From positions 1 through 9,723 of the forward strand of contig JADGQU010000062.1 of NCBI GenBank assembly GCA_017881545.1: a stretch of DNA of 9,723 nucleotides, given 5' to 3'. This document shows positions 5,733-9,723 of the stretch, one piece after another. Position 1 is the first letter of the stretch. Every line of letters begins with the position of its first letter. Made by a program: the position numbers and the translations under genes. The notes beneath the pieces are model-generated. The model was not told the DNA's origin and did not search any database. It worked only from the letters and a program-made list of their open reading frames with translations. Source of the DNA: Gemmatimonadaceae bacterium. Lineage in GTDB: Bacteria > Gemmatimonadota > Gemmatimonadetes > Gemmatimonadales > Gemmatimonadaceae.

Positions 5733-8219
5733 CTACTTCGTGCTTGCTGCCGCCGATTCCGACCGGTTGATCGACGCGGTAGTCGAATCTCCGACGGCAT
5801 TCTTGGCCGGCACATCGCCGTGCGGCTCAGCGGCGTCAGCCAGCGTTCCCGGCGGCTTGGGGAGAAGCGCGAGGTGAATGATGTCGTCCATCGTCGAGAC
5901 GAAGGTGAAGGTCATGCTGTTCACGACTTCATCGGGAATGCCGCGCAGATCTTTTTCGTTCGCCTTCGGCAGAAGTACCTGTCTGAGTCCAGCGCGGTAT
6001 GCGGCCATGACCTTTTCCTTCACGCCGCCGATCTCCAGCACCTTTCCGCGAAGCGTCATCTCGCCGGTGAGCGCGATGTCGCGCCGCACGGGGCGGCGAC
6101 TCAACACGCTCGCAATCGCCAGCGTCACCGCGGCGCCCGCGCTTGGTCCATCCTTTGGAATCGCGCCTGCTGGGAAGTGAACATGGAGGTCGCACTCCTT
6201 GAACTCGACATCGTCGACGCCGAGCGTATGCGCGCGCGAGCGAACGTAGGAGTACGCCGCATCGACCGACTCGCGCATCACGTCACCAAGTTGTCCGGTG
6301 ACGGTGAGGCGTCCTGTACCGGGCATGCGGAGGGCTTCGATGACCATCAGATCGCCGCCCGTGGCGGTCCACGCCATTCCCGTGACCGCTCCGATCTCCG
6401 GCTCCTGGTCCGCGTCCTCGAGCGTGTACGTGGGATTGCCAAGGATGTCGGTCACCATCGCGTTGTCGACGATCCACGCGCCCTCTTCGCCATCGGCCTT
6501 CTTCCTGGCGCGCTTTCGCATCAGCGCGGCGATGTTCCGCTCGAAGTTGCGCAGGCCGGCTTCACGCGAATAACGGCTGGAGATGTAGCCGAGGACCTCG
6601 TCCGTGAACTGGATGTCCTTGTCGGTGATGCCGTGCTCCTCGAGCAAGCGCGGGAGCATGTAGCGCCACGCGATCTCGACTTTCTCTTCCACCGTGTAGC
6701 CGAGCACGCGGATGACTTCCATGCGGTCGCGCAGCGGCGCGGGAATGTCGAAGAGGTTGTTCGCAGTGCAGATGAAGAGGATGCTGGAGAGGTCGAACGG
6801 CAGATTGAGATAGTGATCGACGAAGTTCGAGTTCTGTGAGGGATCGAGGACCTCGAGCATCGCGGCAGTGGGATCTCCGGACGGACCGCCGCTCGTCATT
6901 TTGTCAATTTCGTCGATCATGAGCACCGCATCCCGCACCTGCACGCGCCTGAGCGCCTGAAGGACCAGGCCCGGCATCGCTCCCACATAGGTGCGGCGAT
7001 GTCCGCGGATCTCCGCCTCGTCGCGCACTCCACCAACCGATATCCGGTAGAAGGCGCGGGTGATCGCCATCGCGATCGCTTCGCCAAGACTGGTTTTTCC
7101 CGTACCAGGCGGGCCGACGAAGCAGAGAATGGGACCGTGCGGATCGCCGCCGCGGAGCTTTCGGACCGCGAGGTACTCGGTAATTCGCTCCTTCGCTTCC
7201 TTCAATCCGTAATGCCTGCTGTCTAACAGCTCTTCGACCTTTTTCAGCTCGATGATCTCTTCCTTCGACGATTTGACGTTCCACGGAAGTGTCAGCATCC
7301 AGTCGAGGTAAGTCCGAATGACCTGATACTCGCTCGAGGCCGGCGACAGGTTCCTCATGCGCTCGATTTCGCGGCGGGCCTCCTGCGCGGCCTTCTCGGG
7401 GAGATTCGCCTCCTCGAGTTTTTTCAGAGTTTCGATCGCTTCCTTCTCGCCCGGATCACCCTCACCAAGCTCGGACTGGATTGCCCGCAGCTGCTGGCGC
7501 AGGTAAAACTCGCGCTGGTGCTGCTCGATCTTGATCTCTGTCTGCCGCTTCACGTCCTCGGCTACTCGCGCCCGCCCGACTTCGCGCTCCACGCGGCCGA
7601 GCAGGAACTTGAGGCGCTGGCCGATGTTGAGGCGCTGAAGAATCTCGTCCTTGTCGGAGACCTTGAAGTTGAGATTCGTAGCGGCGAGATCGGCGAAGCG
7701 CCCCGGATCGGAGATGTTCATCTTGAGGATCGCCGGCACTTCGTCCGGAATCCGCTCGATCAGCTCAGCCAGCGTCTCGGCGCCGGCGACGATGCGGGAG
7801 ATCAGATCATCTACCTCGTTCGCATCGGGCGCGATCTCCTTTGCCGGCTTGACGCGGACGATCGCGAAGGGCTCGGTCTGGACGACTCCCTCGACGACGA
7901 GGCGACGCAGGCCCTGAAGCGTGATCTGCACCGTCTCGCCGGGGAGATTGATTCGCTCGTGCACGCGGGCCGCGACGCCGACCCGGCCGATGAAACGTTC
8001 CGGGTCAAGCACATCGTCGTGGTCGCCGCTCGCCACGACCAATCCGACGATCAGGCCCGCGTGCTCGTTGGCCTTGAGCAGCGCGAGGTTCTCCGGCGCG
8101 CCCATCTGCACGGCGATCGTGCCGAGCGGATAGACGATTGTGGATCGAAGCGCCATGAGGGGCAGCGTCGATGGTATTTCAGCGTGGAGTATGTCGTCTT
8201 TGCGCTGGGCAGCCGGCAT
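5733..8219 (-). CDS. lon: ATP-dependent protease Lon (LonA type)
   Basis: Lon is the cytoplasmic, homohexameric AAA+ serine protease that degrades misfolded and selected regulatory proteins. The 828-residue product has all LonA parts: an N-terminal substrate-recognition domain (about 15-210), a coiled helical linker (about 215-300), the AAA+ module with Walker A GPPGTGKT (369-376) and Walker B VLMIDEID (432-439), and the C-terminal protease domain with the catalytic Ser693 in PKDGPSAG (688-695) and Lys736 in GGVKEKV (731-737); the 43-residue Ser-Lys distance equals that of E. coli Lon. A roughly 38-residue tail rich in Ala, Ser and Thr follows the conserved domain. The ATG at 8219 has GAGGG six bases upstream. 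It is divergent from ffh across 68 bp, and its TAG is directly followed by the GTG of the DUF445 gene. I see no CIRCE-type heat-shock operator upstream. Confidence 0.97.
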   Translation of the reverse strand: MPAAQRKDDILHAEIPSTLPLMALRSTIVYPLGTIAVQMGAPENLALLKANEHAGLIVGLVVASGDHDDVLDPERFIGRVGVAARVHERINLPGETVQITLQGLRRLVVEGVVQTEPFAIVRVKPAKEIAPDANEVDDLISRIVAGAETLAELIERIPDEVPAILKMNISDPGRFADLAATNLNFKVSDKDEILQRLNIGQRLKFLLGRVEREVGRARVAEDVKRQTEIKIEQHQREFYLRQQLRAIQSELGEGDPGEKEAIETLKKLEEANLPEKAAQEARREIERMRNLSPASSEYQVIRTYLDWMLTLPWNVKSSKEEIIELKKVEELLDSRHYGLKEAKERITEYLAVRKLRGGDPHGPILCFVGPPGTGKTSLGEAIAMAITRAFYRISVGGVRDEAEIRGHRRTYVGAMPGLVLQALRRVQVRDAVLMIDEIDKMTSGGPSGDPTAAMLEVLDPSQNSNFVDHYLNLPFDLSSILFICTANNLFDIPAPLRDRMEVIRVLGYTVEEKVEIAWRYMLPRLLEEHGITDKDIQFTDEVLGYISSRYSREAGLRNFERNIAALMRKRARKKADGEEGAWIVDNAMVTDILGNPTYTLEDADQEPEIGAVTGMAWTATGGDLMVIEALRMPGTGRLTVTGQLGDVMRESVDAAYSYVRSRAHTLGVDDVEFKECDLHVHFPAGAIPKDGPSAGAAVTLAIASVLSRRPVRRDIALTGEMTLRGKVLEIGGVKEKVMAAYRAGLRQVLLPKANEKDLRGIPDEVVNSMTFTFVSTMDDIIHLALLPKPPGTLADAAEPHGDVPAKNAVGDSTTASINRSESAAASTK

Positions 8220-8287
8220 CCAATCCCTCGGGAACGGCGTGATGCTTCAGTTGTTTCGGAAGTTAACGGCGCCTAAGTTTAAAGGCT
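8220..8287. promoter_or_regulatory. Divergent intergenic region, lon / ffh
   Basis: This 68-bp spacer must contain the 5' signals for lon (minus) and ffh (plus). The lon side has a good ribosome binding site (GAGGG ending six bases before the ATG). For ffh the best promoter guess is TTGTTT (8251-8256), a 17-bp gap and TAAGTT (8274-8279), each matching consensus at only three of six positions, and AAAGG (8281-8285) lies just two bases before the ATG, closer than a normal Shine-Dalgarno. Two copies of AAGTT, 15 bp apart, and short palindromes (GTTAAC, GGCGCC, TTTAAA) are present but individually insignificant. Confidence 0.35.
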
Positions 8288-9622
8288 ATGTTCGAGGATC
8301 TGAGCGAAAAGCTCGAAGCCACGTTCGCCCGCCTGCGTGGCCGCGGTGTTCTCACCGAAGCCGACATCAAGGAGGGCCTGCGCGAAGTTCGACGCGTGCT
8401 GCTCGAGGCCGACGTCAACTTTCAGCTGACGCGCGAGTTTCTCGAGCGCGTCGAAAAAAAGGCGACGGGTGCCAACGCGCTCACTACGGTCTCTCCGGGG
8501 CAGCAGCTAGTCAAGATCGTACATGAAGAGCTCACCGCCATGCTGGGTGAGCGCCGCGAGGGATTGAAGCTCGGTACGGTGCCTCCATCGGTGGTGATGA
8601 TGGTGGGCCTGCAGGGATCCGGTAAGACCACCACCGCTGCCAAGCTCGCGAAAAAGCTCAAGGCCGAAGGTCGTTCGACGCGATTGGTGGCGGCGGACGT
8701 CTACCGCCCGGCGGCCATCGACCAGCTGGAGACGCTCGGTCGCGAATTGTCGATTCCGGTCTACGCTGACCGAACCACGACTGACGTGGTGAAGATCGCG
8801 CGCGCGGGAGTCGCGGAAGCTCTGCACGAGCGCGATCGCGTGGTGATCATCGACACCGCCGGCCGTCTCCAGATCGACGAGGAGATGATGCAGGAGCTTT
8901 CCCGTCTCAAGGAAGCGCTTCGGCCCTCCGAGATTCTTCTCGTCGCCGACGGGATGACTGGACAGGACGCTGTGAAGATCGCACAGGGATTCGACGAAGT
9001 GCTCGATATCACGGGTGTGGTCCTGACCAAGATGGACGGCGACGCCAGGGGCGGAGCGGCGCTCTCGATCTACGGCGTGACGAAGAAGCCAATCAAGTAT
9101 ATAGGCGTTGGAGAAAAGTCCGATGCGCTGGAGGAGTTCCACCCCGAGAGAATGGCGGGGCGCATCCTGCAGCAGGGCGACATCGTCACGCTGGTCGAGA
9201 AGGCCCAGGCTTCGTTCGATGAGGCAGAGGCGAAGCGCCTCGAGAAGAAGGTCCGCAAGGAGGGAATGGATCTCAACGATTTCCTCAACAGCATGCGACA
9301 GATCGAGAAAATGGGCCCGCTGGAGGGAATCCTGAAAATGCTGCCGGGTGTGAACACCAAGGCGCTCAAGCAGATGAAGGCAGATCCCAAGCGAATGAAG
9401 CACGTCGAGGCGATCGTGCTTTCGATGACGCCGGAGGAGCGCAAGAATCCCGGGGTCATCAATGGGTCGCGGCGGGCGCGAATCGCCAAAGGCGCGGGCC
9501 GACCGATCAGCGACGTGAACCGACTGCTCGATCAGTTCCGCGAGATGCAGAAGATGATGAAGAAAATGGCGGGGGGGGGACGGATGGGGATGCCGTCCAT
9601 GCCCGGGATGTTCGGGCGCTAA
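8288..9622 (+). CDS. ffh: Signal recognition particle protein Ffh (SRP54)
   Basis: Ffh is the GTPase that, with 4.5S RNA, binds signal sequences of nascent inner-membrane and exported proteins and delivers the ribosome to FtsY. The 444-residue product has normal length and domain order: N domain (1 to about 90), G domain with the P-loop GLQGSGKTT (107-115), the DVYRPAAIDQL motif (137-147), DTAGR (189-193), TKMDGDARGG (247-256) and GVGEK (273-277), and a Met-rich M domain (about 300-444) whose RNA-binding segment is SRRARIAKGAGR (394-405). The C-terminal tail is Gly- and Met-rich and is encoded across a run of nine G (9571-9579). No 4.5S RNA gene or ftsY is visible here. The ATG at 8288 matches the family N-terminus. 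The TAA stop provides the first bases of a heptamer repeat array, leaving no space for an intrinsic terminator before the repeats. Confidence 0.97.
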   Translation: MFEDLSEKLEATFARLRGRGVLTEADIKEGLREVRRVLLEADVNFQLTREFLERVEKKATGANALTTVSPGQQLVKIVHEELTAMLGERREGLKLGTVPPSVVMMVGLQGSGKTTTAAKLAKKLKAEGRSTRLVAADVYRPAAIDQLETLGRELSIPVYADRTTTDVVKIARAGVAEALHERDRVVIIDTAGRLQIDEEMMQELSRLKEALRPSEILLVADGMTGQDAVKIAQGFDEVLDITGVVLTKMDGDARGGAALSIYGVTKKPIKYIGVGEKSDALEEFHPERMAGRILQQGDIVTLVEKAQASFDEAEAKRLEKKVRKEGMDLNDFLNSMRQIEKMGPLEGILKMLPGVNTKALKQMKADPKRMKHVEAIVLSMTPEERKNPGVINGSRRARIAKGAGRPISDVNRLLDQFREMQKMMKKMAGGGRMGMPSMPGMFGR

Positions 9623-9723
9623 ACTGCAAACTGCAAACTGCAAACTGCAAACTGCAAACTGCAAACTGCAAACTGCAAACTGTAAACTGCAAACTGCAAA
9701 CTGCAAACTGCAAACTGCAAACT
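9621..9723 (+). repeat. Perfect heptanucleotide tandem array (AAACTGC)n behind ffh
   Basis: Starting on the last two bases of the ffh stop codon, AAACTGC is repeated in exact head-to-tail register: 14 full units and 5 bases of a fifteenth before the window ends, so the true length is unknown. The only deviation is unit 9 (9677-9683), which reads AAACTGT. With a 7-bp period all frames shift through the repeat, and the minus strand stays open, giving low-complexity shadow peptides. Neighbouring units contain GCAAACTGC, which can form at most a 3-bp stem. Related degenerate heptamers occur after thiD at the left edge. Confidence 0.97.

Noticed and set aside
5622..6839. A 405-codon open frame on the plus strand, antisense to lon and the start of the DUF445 gene.
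   Set aside because: It lies opposite a fully conserved lon and shows no recognisable domain. Long antisense open frames are expected in GC-rich coding DNA.
8220..8287. A CIRCE or other heat-shock operator between lon and ffh, or a 4.5S RNA gene near ffh.
   Set aside because: No TTAGCACTC-type inverted repeat is present, and the 68-bp gap cannot hold a 4.5S RNA; none is visible elsewhere in the window.
8507..9706. A 399-codon open frame on the minus strand, antisense to ffh and starting inside the heptamer array.
   Set aside because: Its N-terminus is only the translated repeat and the rest is the complement of conserved ffh codons (His-rich, low complexity), so it is a shadow frame.
9621..9723. 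The repeat array as a CRISPR.
   Set aside because: The units are 7 bp, contiguous and without spacers, and no cas genes are present.

Overview
This window is a compact, GC-rich stretch of bacterial chromosome carrying eight complete protein-coding genes and almost no spare DNA. All eight genes look intact. I see no transposase, integrase, phage gene, CRISPR array, tRNA or rRNA. A diderm host is suggested by two predicted lipoprotein metallopeptidases and a type IV prepilin peptidase. The overall flavour (GC-rich, weak or absent Shine-Dalgarno sequences, heptanucleotide repeats between genes) makes me think of Gemmatimonadota or a related soil phylum. That placement is an inference from general resemblance, not something the sequence proves.

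Layout. Positions 1-96 hold a repeat-rich spacer downstream of thiD. On the minus strand, an M48-family lipoprotein metalloprotease (1764 to 958) is followed after 72 bp by thiD (885 to 97). A strong hairpin sits directly in front of the thiD start codon. Divergent from the M48 gene, on the plus strand, lie a TrmH/SpoU RNA 2'-O-methyltransferase (1841-2599), a prepilin peptidase overlapping it by ATGA (2596-3456), and a lipoprotein with a HELVH zinc-protease motif (3501-4778). The last of these meets, stop codon against stop codon, a minus-strand pair: lon (8219 to 5733) followed with no gap by a DUF445 membrane protein (5732 to 4779). Divergent from lon, after 68 bp, is ffh (8288-9622). A perfect heptanucleotide array starts on the ffh stop codon and runs off the end of the window.

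How the genes relate. Five of the eight deal with protein export or proteolysis: Ffh targets nascent membrane proteins, prepilin peptidase matures exported pilins, M48 and the HELVH lipoprotein probably act in the cell envelope, and Lon degrades cytoplasmic protein. thiD (thiamine biosynthesis) and the RNA methyltransferase are housekeeping genes without an obvious link to these. I would not call this a dedicated system.

The most unusual content is not a gene. Heptamer repeats of the AACTGCA type occur immediately 3' of both outermost genes (thiD and ffh), in the same orientation relative to the gene they follow. A second, degenerate heptamer family (AGGNNNN) continues beyond the thiD copy. 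Two further points deserve attention: lon and the DUF445 gene share one reading frame and are separated only by a single TAG codon, and the thiD start is fused to a 12-bp hairpin with no visible ribosome binding site.
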